This document shows, piece by piece, positions 28,444 through 36,878 of a stretch of 64,000 nucleotides of DNA. The first letter of the stretch is position 1, and the number at the start of each line of letters is the position of its first letter. Source of the DNA: an uncultured bacterium (GTDB lineage Bacteria; Verrucomicrobiota; Lentisphaeria; Victivallales; UBA1829); the NCBI GenBank assembly GCA_949297765.1, contig CASFTV010000001.1, positions 310,001 through 374,000 on the forward strand, in the 5' to 3' direction. The position numbers and the translations under genes were made by a program. Under the pieces are notes generated by a model. That model had not been told where the DNA came from. It ran no database searches and saw nothing but the letters and a program-made list of their open reading frames with translations.

Positions 28444-28464
28444 CCGCACCTCTTTCCTGTGCGG
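28444..28464. terminator. weak hairpin between converging genes
   Basis: CCGCAC (28444-28449) pairs with GTGCGG (28459-28464). No T-run follows, so termination there is doubtful. Confidence 0.3.
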
Positions 28465-28486
28465 ACGGCGGAAAAAGTTTCTGCGG

Positions 28487-29704
28487 TCAGCGGCTGTTTC
28501 TCAGCATCCGGGGCAGCAGGCAGAGAACCGGGATCAGAAGCAGCATGAAGATTCCGTCGGTATAGAAAATCCAGCGGACGCCGAAATGATAGATGATGAA
28601 TCCGCCGAGCAGAGAGCTGAACAGCGATCCGCTGACTTTTGCACTGGCGCCCCAGCCGAAGACGGATCCGCGTTTTTCCTGCGGCGTCACCCGTGACATC
28701 AGCGTGAGAAAGACCGGATCAAGTCCTCCGGCGAAGAAATAGTTCAGGAAGCGTGCTCCGCCGAACACCCAGAGATTGCCGGCCATTCCCTGCGGAATCA
28801 TCAGCAGGCCGGAAAGCAGAGTGGCGGGAACGGCGATTTTCTCCGCGGAGAACCGGTCGCAGAGCCATCCGAGAACGACACCGGAGAAGACTCCGGAGAT
28901 TGCGGCTCCCGCGCAGATCAGACCGGTCCAGAAGGCCGCCCGCTCGGGACCGTGAATGAGTTCCACCTGGATTGCGACAAACGGATCGTCGAATTTACGG
29001 ACAAAACCGAGAAAAATGAAAAGCCCCAGAATTGTCCAGATCACATGTCCGAAACGGGGGAAGATCCGCCGCAGAGCGAACGGCCTTTTCCGTTTTTTTC
29101 GTTCCGGGAGAGCCATGACGCGCGGCCGCGGCACAAAGTCGTCCTCCACGAAGAACAGCACGAGCAGTCCGGCGGCGAGAAGCATGGAAGCGCCGGTGAA
29201 GAATGCGGGCGTGTAGCCGAAGTGATCCACAACGACTCCGCCGATCATATAACCGATCATATTGCCGCTCCAGAGCGCGGAACTGAGCGATCCGAGCGCA
29301 AATCCCTGATGCTCCTCCGGAGTCGTGCTGCCGACGAGAGTCTGCGCCGCGTTGACGGTCCCGGAAAAAATTGAAATCACAAAACGGAGCAGAACCAGAT
29401 AGAATACGTTCGGGACATACGCCATCAGCGGAAAAAGAAGCGCGGTCACCAGATTGGCTCTCAGCAGCATCACCCGTCGTCCGAAGCGGTCCGCGAGCGT
29501 TCCCCAGATCGGCATGGAAATGCAGAAACTCAGCTGTCCACCGAAATAGAACGCGGACACCCAAAGTCCGCGTTCTCCGTCATCCATCACACCGAGCACA
29601 TTCCGCATATAGAGCGGAATAAACGGAATCACAGACCCGAATCCCGCCAGAGAGAGAATCTGGGAGAGCCAGACAAAAAACAGATTCCTTTTCCAGTTGA
29701 TCAT
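28487..29704 (-). CDS. MFS transporter
   Basis: 405 residues from ATG 29704. A 15-codon in-frame extension upstream is unlikely because it lacks a hydrophobic start. About 12 membrane helices are visible. The MFS loop 2-3 motif appears as GTLADRFGRRVMLLRAN, and the matching second-half loop is GWLCDRFSAEK. It resembles multidrug or sugar efflux MFS proteins of the DHA1 group. The neighbourhood (glycosidases on both sides) would suit sugar uptake, but the sequence does not decide the substrate or direction. Confidence 0.85.
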   Translation of the reverse strand: MINWKRNLFFVWLSQILSLAGFGSVIPFIPLYMRNVLGVMDDGERGLWVSAFYFGGQLSFCISMPIWGTLADRFGRRVMLLRANLVTALLFPLMAYVPNVFYLVLLRFVISIFSGTVNAAQTLVGSTTPEEHQGFALGSLSSALWSGNMIGYMIGGVVVDHFGYTPAFFTGASMLLAAGLLVLFFVEDDFVPRPRVMALPERKKRKRPFALRRIFPRFGHVIWTILGLFIFLGFVRKFDDPFVAIQVELIHGPERAAFWTGLICAGAAISGVFSGVVLGWLCDRFSAEKIAVPATLLSGLLMIPQGMAGNLWVFGGARFLNYFFAGGLDPVFLTLMSRVTPQEKRGSVFGWGASAKVSGSLFSSLLGGFIIYHFGVRWIFYTDGIFMLLLIPVLCLLPRMLRNSR

Positions 29705-29825
29705 TCTTCGCCTTTCGTACTGAAAGAGGTAATCTACCCCCGGCAGCAAAGAGATGTCAAGCCGTTTTCCCCTGCGGGAAAATTACATTTCGGCAACCCG
29801 GCGCCTTCCGGATCTCCATGGTCTT

Positions 29826-32291
29826 TTATTCCGAATACGAACTGCGCAGATCATAGAGCACAAGCGAATGCTCCAGAGTTTCCTTCGTCGTCGGAGAATC
29901 CAGCTGGAAGGTCAGTTCGCGCGGACGGTTCGGCAGAAGCGTGAAGCTGTTGTCGCTGAACACGGTCCGGATTCCCCGGAGTTCCGCAAAGACAAAGAAT
30001 GCCGGCGCACGGGAGTTCAGAATCAGCTTCCAGTTTTTCCCTTCCGTATCCGCCGCTTCGAATTCCGCGGAAATTTCCGGCGGCAGGAGATCGCAGTGTT
30101 TGTATTCGGTGAAGAAGTGATCGTTCACATGGCGGAAGGTTTCTCCGTCTCCGGAGAGTTCCAGTTCCAGGAATGCGAAACAGCGTTCCGGATGGTCCGT
30201 GATCTGAGCAATCTCCAGTGCACAGATTTTGAGCGACTCCCCCTTCCCTGCCTCCACCGGGAACGAACAGGATTTAAGCTCCGCTCCGCTGAAATCGAAA
30301 ATGGAGAGTTTTACGCTTCCCGAAAGTTTTTTCTGAACATCGCTCGAGACCCAGATTTCCAGAGCGTTTTCCCTGTTCTGAAAGGTTGTGACAATCACCG
30401 GAGCATAGAACCTCCGGGCCTGATAATGAAGCTGTTTCCAGGTTCCGAAATAGTCGATGCTCGACCAGGATGCGACCGGCCAGTTGTCGTTGAGCTGCCA
30501 GTAGAGCGTCCCCATGCAAACCGGTTTCAGATGGCGCCAGTATTCCACGCCGGTCTTGATTGCGAGCGCCTGCTGAGCCTGACTCAGATAGAGCATGTTT
30601 TCCAGTCCGTCCGGGAAACGGAAATAGCGGGTGAACATCTCCAGAATCCGGGAATTCCCCTGTTTGTTGCGCTGATGATGCTCCATAACCGGAGAGGTGA
30701 GATTCCGATGCCCCTCCGCCGCATAGGAATACACCGTTTCCGCCGCGGGGAAAGACTGATAGCCGAACTCGGAACAGAAGCGCGGCAGAACATCGTAATA
30801 GGAGGAGAAGGATTTCCCGCTGTGCCAGACTTCCCAGTAGTGCATATCGCCTTCCTGCGGGTTCTCCAGGGCATCGGAAGAGCCGCCGCACGGAGACGTG
30901 GGCCAGAATGTGCGGGTCGGATCGGCATCCCGGACTGCGCGGCCGACGCATTGATTGAACCGGTCGTAGTTGAGAAGAGTGCGGATATAATCCTTCTGAT
31001 TTTTCCACCATGTGAGTCCGCGGGCGACCTCGTTGTCGCCGCACCAGAGCGCGATGCAGGCGTGGTCGCGGAGACGTTTGACCTGATATTCCAGCTCTTC
31101 CCGGACCCGCTCCAGAAAACGGGGCTGCGACGGATACTGCGAACAGGCAAACATGCAATCCTGCCAGACCAGAAGGCCGAGTTCATCACAGTATTCGTAA
31201 AACGCATCGTTCTCGTAGATTCCGCCGCCCCAGACGCGGATCATGTTCATGTGAACAGCGGCCGCATCCCCGAGAAGCCGCTTGTAGCGATCCCGGGTGA
31301 ACCGGCCGGGCATGGCATCCATCGGAATCCAGTTTGCCCCCTTGCAGAAGATCTCCGTTCCATTGATCCGGAATTTCATGCTCACGCCGACGTCGTCGGC
31401 TTCATTCACCAGTTCCAGTTTGCGGAGACCGATCTTTTTTTCGATGCGGTCGTCCGGTGTCGAGACGATCAGCGGATAGAGGTTCTGCTCTCCGTATCCC
31501 GCAGGATTCCAGAGACGGGGATGGCTGACGGAAAATTCCGTTGACACGCGGTTGATCCCCTCCGTGAGGACCACCGGAACCGTTTTTGTCTCGCCGTTGA
31601 AGGTGAAGGCGGCCTCCGTTTCGCCGGAGCGATGCGCGAAAAGCTCCGCCGTCACGTTCAGATTGCAGACACCCTCTCCGTGCAGTTGTTCCGTATACAC
31701 ATGCTCGATGCGCGAGCGGCGGACCCCCCGGAGGGAAATCTCCCCGTACAATCCGCTGACGAGCAGCGTGATTCCCCAGTCCCATCCTCCGTGGCACTGT
31801 GCCTTCCGGATGAGATTCAGATAAGGGACCCGGTTGCAGTTCCCGCCGCAGAAAGGGACAAAAAAGGGCTGTTTTGCATTTTCCTCCTCGGCCCGGCGCA
31901 CGGCGGAAAAAAGAACGATCTCAATCCGGTTCGTTCCGCTGTGCAGGAACGGCTTCACTTCCAGACGGAGACGGGTGAACATGTTTTCCGAGCGGCCGGC
32001 ACACTGTCCGTTGATCCGGATTTCAGCGAAGGTGTCCACGGAGTCGATGTTCAGGAAGATGGAGTCCTGCTCCAGGAAACCGGCATCCAGGACGACATCG
32101 CGGGAATAGATCCAGTCGCATTCGCGGACCCACTGGACCTGATCCTCGTTGCGTTCAAAATACGGATCCGGAATCACTCCGGCTTCCAGAAGAGCGGAAT
32201 AGTTGTCTCCGGGCACCCGGGCAGGAATCTCTGGAATGTCCGCCCTGTCCGCGCGAAGGCTCCAGCCGGATGCAAGATTCAGTACCGCCAT
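29826..32291 (-). CDS. glycoside hydrolase family 2 beta-mannosidase
   Basis: 821 residues, the size of bacterial GH2 beta-mannosidases. There is no signal peptide, so it is likely cytoplasmic. The N-terminal jelly-roll domain (to about 190) contains ARVPGDNYSALLEAG and WIYSRDVVLDAGF. The immunoglobulin-like domain is followed by a TIM barrel from about residue 300. The acid/base Glu is in WCGDNEVARG near residue 418, and the nucleophile Glu is in RFCSEFGYQSF near 507. It removes terminal beta-mannosyl residues. A good aaaggag stands nine bases before the ATG. It is divergent from the AraC regulator, a likely controller. Confidence 0.9.
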   Translation of the reverse strand: MAVLNLASGWSLRADRADIPEIPARVPGDNYSALLEAGVIPDPYFERNEDQVQWVRECDWIYSRDVVLDAGFLEQDSIFLNIDSVDTFAEIRINGQCAGRSENMFTRLRLEVKPFLHSGTNRIEIVLFSAVRRAEEENAKQPFFVPFCGGNCNRVPYLNLIRKAQCHGGWDWGITLLVSGLYGEISLRGVRRSRIEHVYTEQLHGEGVCNLNVTAELFAHRSGETEAAFTFNGETKTVPVVLTEGINRVSTEFSVSHPRLWNPAGYGEQNLYPLIVSTPDDRIEKKIGLRKLELVNEADDVGVSMKFRINGTEIFCKGANWIPMDAMPGRFTRDRYKRLLGDAAAVHMNMIRVWGGGIYENDAFYEYCDELGLLVWQDCMFACSQYPSQPRFLERVREELEYQVKRLRDHACIALWCGDNEVARGLTWWKNQKDYIRTLLNYDRFNQCVGRAVRDADPTRTFWPTSPCGGSSDALENPQEGDMHYWEVWHSGKSFSSYYDVLPRFCSEFGYQSFPAAETVYSYAAEGHRNLTSPVMEHHQRNKQGNSRILEMFTRYFRFPDGLENMLYLSQAQQALAIKTGVEYWRHLKPVCMGTLYWQLNDNWPVASWSSIDYFGTWKQLHYQARRFYAPVIVTTFQNRENALEIWVSSDVQKKLSGSVKLSIFDFSGAELKSCSFPVEAGKGESLKICALEIAQITDHPERCFAFLELELSGDGETFRHVNDHFFTEYKHCDLLPPEISAEFEAADTEGKNWKLILNSRAPAFFVFAELRGIRTVFSDNSFTLLPNRPRELTFQLDSPTTKETLEHSLVLYDLRSSYSE

Positions 32292-32440
32292 TTCAATATT
32301 CTCCTTTCATCAGCTATCGTTTTGCAGAAAATTCTTCTTCAATCAACATTTCGTTCATAAAATACTCTTTTTTTCCCGTAATACGACTACAAAAAAACAA
32401 AAGCGATACTATATTGATAAAAGAAAAAGGAAAAAATCCA

Positions 32441-33349
32441 ATGTTCCTGATCAAAACCACAGTTCTTCTGAATGCCCGCGTCTACAATTTACAGCAGTCC
32501 TGCTACCGGGAAGGAGAGTTTTTCCCGGAACACTGCCATGAGTTCCATGAATTTTTTCTGGTTGTTTCCGGCACACTGGAACACATTCTGAACGGGACCC
32601 GGACCCTTCTTCCGGAGGGAACCCTTCAGCTGATCCATCCGGGCGACCACCATCTTCTCCGATGTGCGAAAGGCTGTCCGGAAGTGCGGATTTTCAACTG
32701 CAATGTCCATTCCGAGGAGATTGTCAAGGTGCTTTCCTTCCTTTCCGGCGGACATGAATTTTCTCTGGATGACTGTGTGCAGCGGGTTCATCTTCCCCCG
32801 CATTCCGCCGCCTGGAACTATCTGACCGGGCTTGCGGAAAAAGGATTTGAAAAAACGGGGAATCCTCTTCTTCGGGATTCGATACTCCGTCATCTGACCG
32901 GTGCCGTTTTTCTGACGCTGATGCTCCGTTCCGGGCACTCTTCCACAGAAACGCCGCAATGGCTCGCGGACAGCTGCGAAGCAATGAAACGGAAAGAAAA
33001 TTATGTGGAAGGTCTTCCGTGCTTCCTCCGTCTTGCCGCCCGATCCCAGGAACATCTCTGCCGATCCATGAAGCGGTTTTACGGGATCTCCCCGCAGGAA
33101 TATATTCTGGAACTGCGGCTGGATGAGGCGGTCCGCCTGCTGCTGAACTCAGAAATGGAAATCAGCGCGATTGCCTGCGAGGTCGGATTCCGGAATCTCT
33201 CTTATTTCCGGCGCTGTTTCCGGAAACGATTTTATGTTTCTCCCGGAATCTATAAAAAAATGCGGAAAAGCCGCTGCGGGAATCCGTCAGCGGCTTTGAA
33301 AGGGAAAACGTTTTCGTTCAGCGGACTTCGTCGGAAGACGGAGTTTTGA
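32441..33349 (+). CDS. AraC family transcriptional regulator
   Basis: 302 residues from ATG 32441. The long upstream frame runs through the divergent promoter region. The N-terminal cupin-like sensor domain (residues 1-150) has EGEFFPEHCHEFHEFFLVVSG. The C-terminal 100 residues hold two helix-turn-helices: HLCRSMKRFYGISPQEYILELRL around 215 and the signature ISAIACEVGFRNLSYFRRCFRKRFYVSP. Such sensors bind sugars and activate glycan genes. The likely targets are the divergent beta-mannosidase and the MFS gene behind it. A -10 TATATT is at 32410-32415. The 3' end overlaps the convergent secreted protein gene by 32 bases. Confidence 0.9.
   Translation: MFLIKTTVLLNARVYNLQQSCYREGEFFPEHCHEFHEFFLVVSGTLEHILNGTRTLLPEGTLQLIHPGDHHLLRCAKGCPEVRIFNCNVHSEEIVKVLSFLSGGHEFSLDDCVQRVHLPPHSAAWNYLTGLAEKGFEKTGNPLLRDSILRHLTGAVFLTLMLRSGHSSTETPQWLADSCEAMKRKENYVEGLPCFLRLAARSQEHLCRSMKRFYGISPQEYILELRLDEAVRLLLNSEMEISAIACEVGFRNLSYFRRCFRKRFYVSPGIYKKMRKSRCGNPSAALKGKTFSFSGLRRKTEF
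33266..33297 (-). terminator. terminator of the secreted-paralog cluster, inside the AraC 3' end
   Basis: AAAGCCGCTG pairs with CAGCGGCTTT. On minus it follows the last paralog's stop by about 20 bases and is followed by TTCCGCATTTTTTT. The same bases encode the C-terminus of the AraC protein on plus. Confidence 0.7.
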
Positions 33350-33911
33350 TTTTAAATCTCAGCTCATACGGTTTCCCGGCCTCCACCTTCAGCGTGAAAT
33401 AGAGGCGGTTGTCGTGATTGACCAGAACTGCGGGCGTTCCGGCTTCTCCGGAGGATGGAAGATATCTGGCATCCTTTGCAAGCCAGAAACCGATCGGAAT
33501 GGTTCGATCGTCCCGGCTTTTCCGGGTCTTCCGGAAATCTCCGTTTGCATAGAGTTTTCCGTTCAGGTCCATCCTGTTCACAAGAAGCCAGTGGCGATTT
33601 TCCGGTTTTGCAGCCCACTGGGCGCCGACGGAAATGCTCACCGATCCGGAACTTGATGGAACAAAGGAGATCCGGTATGATTTCCATCGTGTCGCGGGAA
33701 CCATTCCATTTGACCATGTCGTCAGGGTATATTTTCTTGCTTCCGGATCCTTCACCCATTTCATCGGTTCGGCCAGCATCTCATTGTTTTTTTCCGGCTG
33801 GAGAACAATCTGGTCTTTCCCGGAGTTGAAATCGACCCGGAAAACCGCATCGGCGGCATCTGCGCACAGGAGTGCTGCGGCGAAAAGTGAAACCATCAGC
33901 GACTTTTTCAT
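33318..33911 (-). CDS. small secreted protein, paralog 1 of 3
   Basis: 197 residues with a signal peptide (MKKSLMVSLFAAALLCADAADA). It is homologous along its whole length to the two genes upstream. Shared marks are FRVDFNS, a WK-Y-ISFVP block, GAQWA, ANGDFRKT, IPIGFWLAKDARYLP, GTPAVLVNHDNRL and a final EAGKPYELRFKIK. The NGDF...GFW... VEAG-YEL arrangement recalls the beta-sandwich of CBM4/9-like carbohydrate-binding modules, but no firm family is claimed. It is the most diverged of the three copies. It may bind glycans or coat the cell. Confidence 0.75.
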   Translation of the reverse strand: MKKSLMVSLFAAALLCADAADAVFRVDFNSGKDQIVLQPEKNNEMLAEPMKWVKDPEARKYTLTTWSNGMVPATRWKSYRISFVPSSSGSVSISVGAQWAAKPENRHWLLVNRMDLNGKLYANGDFRKTRKSRDDRTIPIGFWLAKDARYLPSSGEAGTPAVLVNHDNRLYFTLKVEAGKPYELRFKIKTPSSDEVR

Positions 33912-33950
33912 ACCTGAAATCCTTTTTCCCTTTCAGAAAGCAGAGAAGAA

Positions 33951-33974
33951 AACCGCCGGATTGTTCCGGCGGTT
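33951..33974 (-). terminator. hairpin between paralogs 1 and 2
   Basis: AACCGCCGG (33951-33959) pairs with CCGGCGGTT (33966-33974). On minus it is followed by the T-rich stretch TTCTTCTCT. It may act as a partial terminator or as mRNA stabiliser between cistrons. Confidence 0.55.
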
Positions 33975-33987
33975 CAAGCATATGGAG

Positions 33988-34581
33988 TTATTTGAGATCA
34001 GCGGGAGAAGCGGATTTGATTTCAAATTCCAGTTCGTATTTTTTTCCGGCTTCCACCTTCAGTTTTCCACCGAAGCGGTTGTCGTGATTGACCAGAATTG
34101 CGGGTGTTCCCTTTTCTCCTCCGGCGGGCAGATATTTAGCGCCTTTTGCAATCCAGAATCCGGCCGGGATGACGCGGCCGTCCTTTCCAGTCCAGGTCTT
34201 TTTGAAATCCCCGTTCGGATAGGGTTTGTCGTTGAGTTCCATCTTGTTCACGAGGACCCACTGGCGTTCCTGCGGAGTCTTTGCCCACTGGGCACCAACG
34301 CTGAATTCAACGGTTCCGGATGCCGCCGGAACAAACGAGATCTTGTAATCCTTCCATTCCGTTCCGGAAACTTTTTTCTTTGACCATGACGTCAGCGTGT
34401 ATTTCCGTGCCTCTGCATCTTTGACCCATCCCATCGAAGTTGCTTTCATGAGATCATTCTCTTCTCCGGTCAAAGCAATTTTATCCTTTGAGGAATTGAA
34501 ATCGACACGGAAGGTCGCATCCGCGGCAGTGACGCTCAGAAGAGCGGCAATCGAAAGAGAAAACACCAGGATTTTTTTCAT
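33988..34581 (-). CDS. small secreted protein, paralog 2 of 3
   Basis: 197 residues, same length and layout as its neighbours. It has a signal peptide MKKILVFSLSIAALLSVTAADA, then FRVDFNSSKDKI, WKDYKISFVPAAS, VGAQWAKTPQERQW, NGDFKKTW, IPAGFWIAKGAKYLP, GTPAILVNHDNRFG and VEAGKKYELEFEIK. It is closer to paralog 3 than to paralog 1. Its ribosome-binding site is aaggtttggtg before the ATG. Function is unknown and possibly carbohydrate binding. Confidence 0.75.
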   Translation of the reverse strand: MKKILVFSLSIAALLSVTAADATFRVDFNSSKDKIALTGEENDLMKATSMGWVKDAEARKYTLTSWSKKKVSGTEWKDYKISFVPAASGTVEFSVGAQWAKTPQERQWVLVNKMELNDKPYPNGDFKKTWTGKDGRVIPAGFWIAKGAKYLPAGGEKGTPAILVNHDNRFGGKLKVEAGKKYELEFEIKSASPADLK

Positions 34582-34617
34582 TTTTCACCAAACCTTACTT
34601 TTTATTTTTCATACAAT

Positions 34618-34642
34618 CATCGCCGGATCCAATCCGGCGATG
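34618..34642. repeat. hairpin between paralogs 2 and 3
   Basis: CATCGCCGGAT pairs with ATCCGGCGATG around a three-base loop, without a T-run. It is an intercistronic structure similar in place to the one between paralogs 1 and 2. Confidence 0.5.
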
Positions 34643-34656
34643 GCGATCGACATTGT

Positions 34657-35250
34657 TTATTTGAAATCAGCGGGAGAAGCCGCTTTGACTTCAAATTCCA
34701 GTTCGTACTTCTTTCCGGCCTCGACTTTCATATTGAACGAGAGGCGGTTGTCGTGATTGACCAGGACTGCGGGAGTTCCTTTTTCTCCGGCGGTCGGCAG
34801 ATACTTGGCTTTGCCGGCAATCCAGAATCCATTCGGTATGACACGGCCGTCCTTCTTGTTTGTCCACGTCTTTTTGAAGTCGCCGTTCGGATAGAGCGTG
34901 TCATTGAGCTTCACTTCATTCACGAGAAGCCACTGCCGCTCCTCGGGAGTTTTCGCCCACTGGCCGCCGATGGAAACATTTACCGTTCCCGACTGGGAGG
35001 GAATGAAGGTGAAATCATAATCCTTCCACTCCGTTGACGGGACCTTCTTGAGGAAGGAGATGCTCTGGGTGTACGGTTTTTCTTCCGCTTTCACCCAGGA
35101 GAAGGTGGATGCTTTCAGATCGTCATCCTTTTCCGTGGTCAGGACGACTTTGTCTTTCAGCGCGGACAGATCAATCCGGAAAATAGCGTCCGCCCCCTGT
35201 ACAGACAGAAGTGCGGCCAGAGCCAGTGAGAGTGTGAGCAATTGTTTCAC
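34657..35250 (-). CDS. small secreted protein, paralog 3 of 3
   Basis: 197 residues beginning with a GTG codon at 35250 (aaagga about ten bases upstream). The signal peptide is MKQLLTLSLALAALLSVQGADA. Conserved blocks are as in the two other copies: WKDYDFTFIPSQSG, GGQWAKTPEERQW, NGDFKKTW, IPNGFWIAGKAKYLP, GTPAVLVNHDNRLS and VEAGKKYELEFEVK. It is the first gene of the cluster and is driven by a near-consensus promoter with a leader of about 150 bases. The strong promoter suggests high expression of the set. Confidence 0.75.
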   Translation of the reverse strand: MKQLLTLSLALAALLSVQGADAIFRIDLSALKDKVVLTTEKDDDLKASTFSWVKAEEKPYTQSISFLKKVPSTEWKDYDFTFIPSQSGTVNVSIGGQWAKTPEERQWLLVNEVKLNDTLYPNGDFKKTWTNKKDGRVIPNGFWIAGKAKYLPTAGEKGTPAVLVNHDNRLSFNMKVEAGKKYELEFEVKAASPADFK

Positions 35251-35405
35251 GATGTGTTTTTTCCTTTCTCGTTAACTGTTGTCCGGAAAAGCGGAAGGGG
35301 TGTGTGCTGCCTTCCGGCGCAGCGGCAGGAGTCAATTTCCGTTTCCGGAATCTGCCTCTTTTCCGGTAATTAAAAAAATCCCGTACGCTCAGGGACGATA
35401 CTTCC

Positions 35406-35433
35406 ATTATAATATAAAAAGATTGAATTTCAA
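35406..35433 (-). promoter_or_regulatory. near-consensus promoter of the secreted-paralog cluster
   Basis: On minus TTGAAA (35433-35428), 16-base spacer, TATAAT (35411-35406). Confidence 0.7.
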
Positions 35434-35498
35434 GCAGCGCACAGGAAAAAAAAGAAATTTTCCTTTCCCCCTCATTTTCTCTTTCCGGAGGATTTTTC

Positions 35499-35527
35499 TT
35501 GAAAACGAAACGGACTTCCGTTATATT
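35499..35527 (+). promoter_or_regulatory. promoter of the BASS transporter
   Basis: TTGAAA (35499-35504), 17-base spacer, TATATT (35522-35527), 36 bases before the ATG. Confidence 0.7.
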
Positions 35528-35563
35528 AATTGAATACCGTTATTTTTTTCAAGGACGTGAAAC

Positions 35564-36562
35564 ATGGGATTTCTGCAAAAACTCAGCCGTCTTCTGGCGG
35601 CGCAAACATCCGCCTTCATCATTCTGATTGCGATTTTCACATTCTGGAAACCGGAATTGTTTCTCTGGGTCAAAGGCAATACGCAGACCACCATTCTCGG
35701 GATCATCATGCTGACCATGGGAATGACGCTTACGCCGGAGGATTTCAAAATTCTGGCGAAACGCCCGCTGGACATCTTCATTGGAGCGTGCGCACAGTAC
35801 ACGATCATGCCGCTGCTGGCGTTTTCTCTGGCAAAGGTGCTGCATCTGCCGCCGGGAATTGCGACAGGGCTTATTCTGGTCGGATGCTGTCCGGGGGGAG
35901 TTTCCTCGAACATTATGTCGTTTCTCTGTCGGGGGGATGTGGCATTTTCCGTCGGCATGACCACGGCATCGACTCTTCTTGCTCCGGTCGCGACTCCTCT
36001 GCTGATGCTTCATCTTTCGGGAAATTCCATTGAAGTCAATGCGATCGGAATGTTCCAGTCGATTCTGATTGTAACCATCCTTCCGGTTGCGGTCGGCGCA
36101 TTCGCCAACTTCTTTTTCGGGACAAAGGCGCGGTATCAGGAGATCTGTTCGATCATGCCGGGCGTATCCGTCATCGGGCTGGCGTGCATTGTCGGCGGAG
36201 TGATCTCGTACAGCGGCGGGAATTTCTTCACCTCCGGCGCGATGATCTTCGCCGCGGTGTTCCTGCATAACGGACTCGGTTATGTGCTCGGATATCTCGT
36301 CGGCCAATGCACGGGAATGTCCAAGCCGAAAAAACGGACAATCTCTCTCGAAGTCGGCATGCAGAACGCCGGGCTGGCCACCAATCTGGCGAGCCGTCAC
36401 TTTGCCTCCATGCCGGAAGCGGCGCTGGCCTCCGCGGTCAGCTGTGTGTGGCACTCCATTTCAGGAACGCTGCTTGCGGGAATGTTCCTCATGCTCGATC
36501 GTCTGATCCGGGCGGAGCGCAGAAGACGGGTCCGGAACAGACGCCGCGCACGCACCGTCTGA
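35564..36562 (+). CDS. bile acid:sodium symporter family transporter
   Basis: 332 residues with nine or ten membrane helices. Family signatures are MLTMGMTLTPEDFKIL, LVGCCPGGVSSNIMSFLCRGDVAFS (the crossing helix) and LEVGMQNAGLATNLASRHF. Members move organic anions, pantoate, sulfate conjugates or arsenite-like substrates with sodium, so the substrate here is unknown. The last 20 residues are arginine-rich (RRRRVRNRRRARTV) and probably face the cytoplasm. The promoter is strong. The gene converges on a small coiled-coil gene. Confidence 0.88.
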   Translation: MGFLQKLSRLLAAQTSAFIILIAIFTFWKPELFLWVKGNTQTTILGIIMLTMGMTLTPEDFKILAKRPLDIFIGACAQYTIMPLLAFSLAKVLHLPPGIATGLILVGCCPGGVSSNIMSFLCRGDVAFSVGMTTASTLLAPVATPLLMLHLSGNSIEVNAIGMFQSILIVTILPVAVGAFANFFFGTKARYQEICSIMPGVSVIGLACIVGGVISYSGGNFFTSGAMIFAAVFLHNGLGYVLGYLVGQCTGMSKPKKRTISLEVGMQNAGLATNLASRHFASMPEAALASAVSCVWHSISGTLLAGMFLMLDRLIRAERRRRVRNRRRARTV

Positions 36563-36614
36563 TTCTCTCCTCTTGCGGCAAACCCTCCTCCCCCTCCGGT
36601 TCCGGGAAAATGAT

Positions 36615-36878
36615 TCAGGACTGTTTCCGGGCCGCTTCTTTTTCCCGTTCGTACCGGTCGTTGATCGACGCGATCTCCGTAACGAGGGCATTCTGAATCT
36701 CTTCGATTTTTTCAGGTTCGCTTTCGCGTTCCATGCGCTGACGGGCCGAGAGTTCCGCCTCCGCAATTTTTGCTTTGCGAAGCTGTTCGATTTCCGCGAT
36801 TTTCTGTTTGACTTCAGCGGGGACCGAGTTCAACACTCCGCCGCTGCGTTCCAGGGCAAGTTCGTAAGCACTTTTCAT
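36615..36878 (-). CDS. small coiled-coil protein of unknown function
   Basis: 87 residues, highly charged and helical throughout. It begins MKSAYELALERSGG and continues with an E/K/A-rich coiled coil (VKQKIAEIEQLRKAKIAEAE). The ATG at 36878 overlaps the stop of the NUDIX gene (ATGA), and ggag lies eight bases upstream of it. The overlap argues it is real and translationally coupled. I recall similar short proteins with an SAYELA start in other PVC bacteria, but cannot name a family. No signal peptide is present. Confidence 0.7.
   Translation of the reverse strand: MKSAYELALERSGGVLNSVPAEVKQKIAEIEQLRKAKIAEAELSARQRMERESEPEKIEEIQNALVTEIASINDRYEREKEAARKQS

Larger units (their letters stand above)
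35251..35563. other. intergenic region with two divergent promoters
   Basis: Just over 300 bases without a gene. The left 150 form the long leader of the secreted-paralog cluster, GC-rich with CTTCCGG-type repeats. The right part holds the promoter of the bile-acid-family transporter and AT-rich sequence. Confidence 0.6.
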
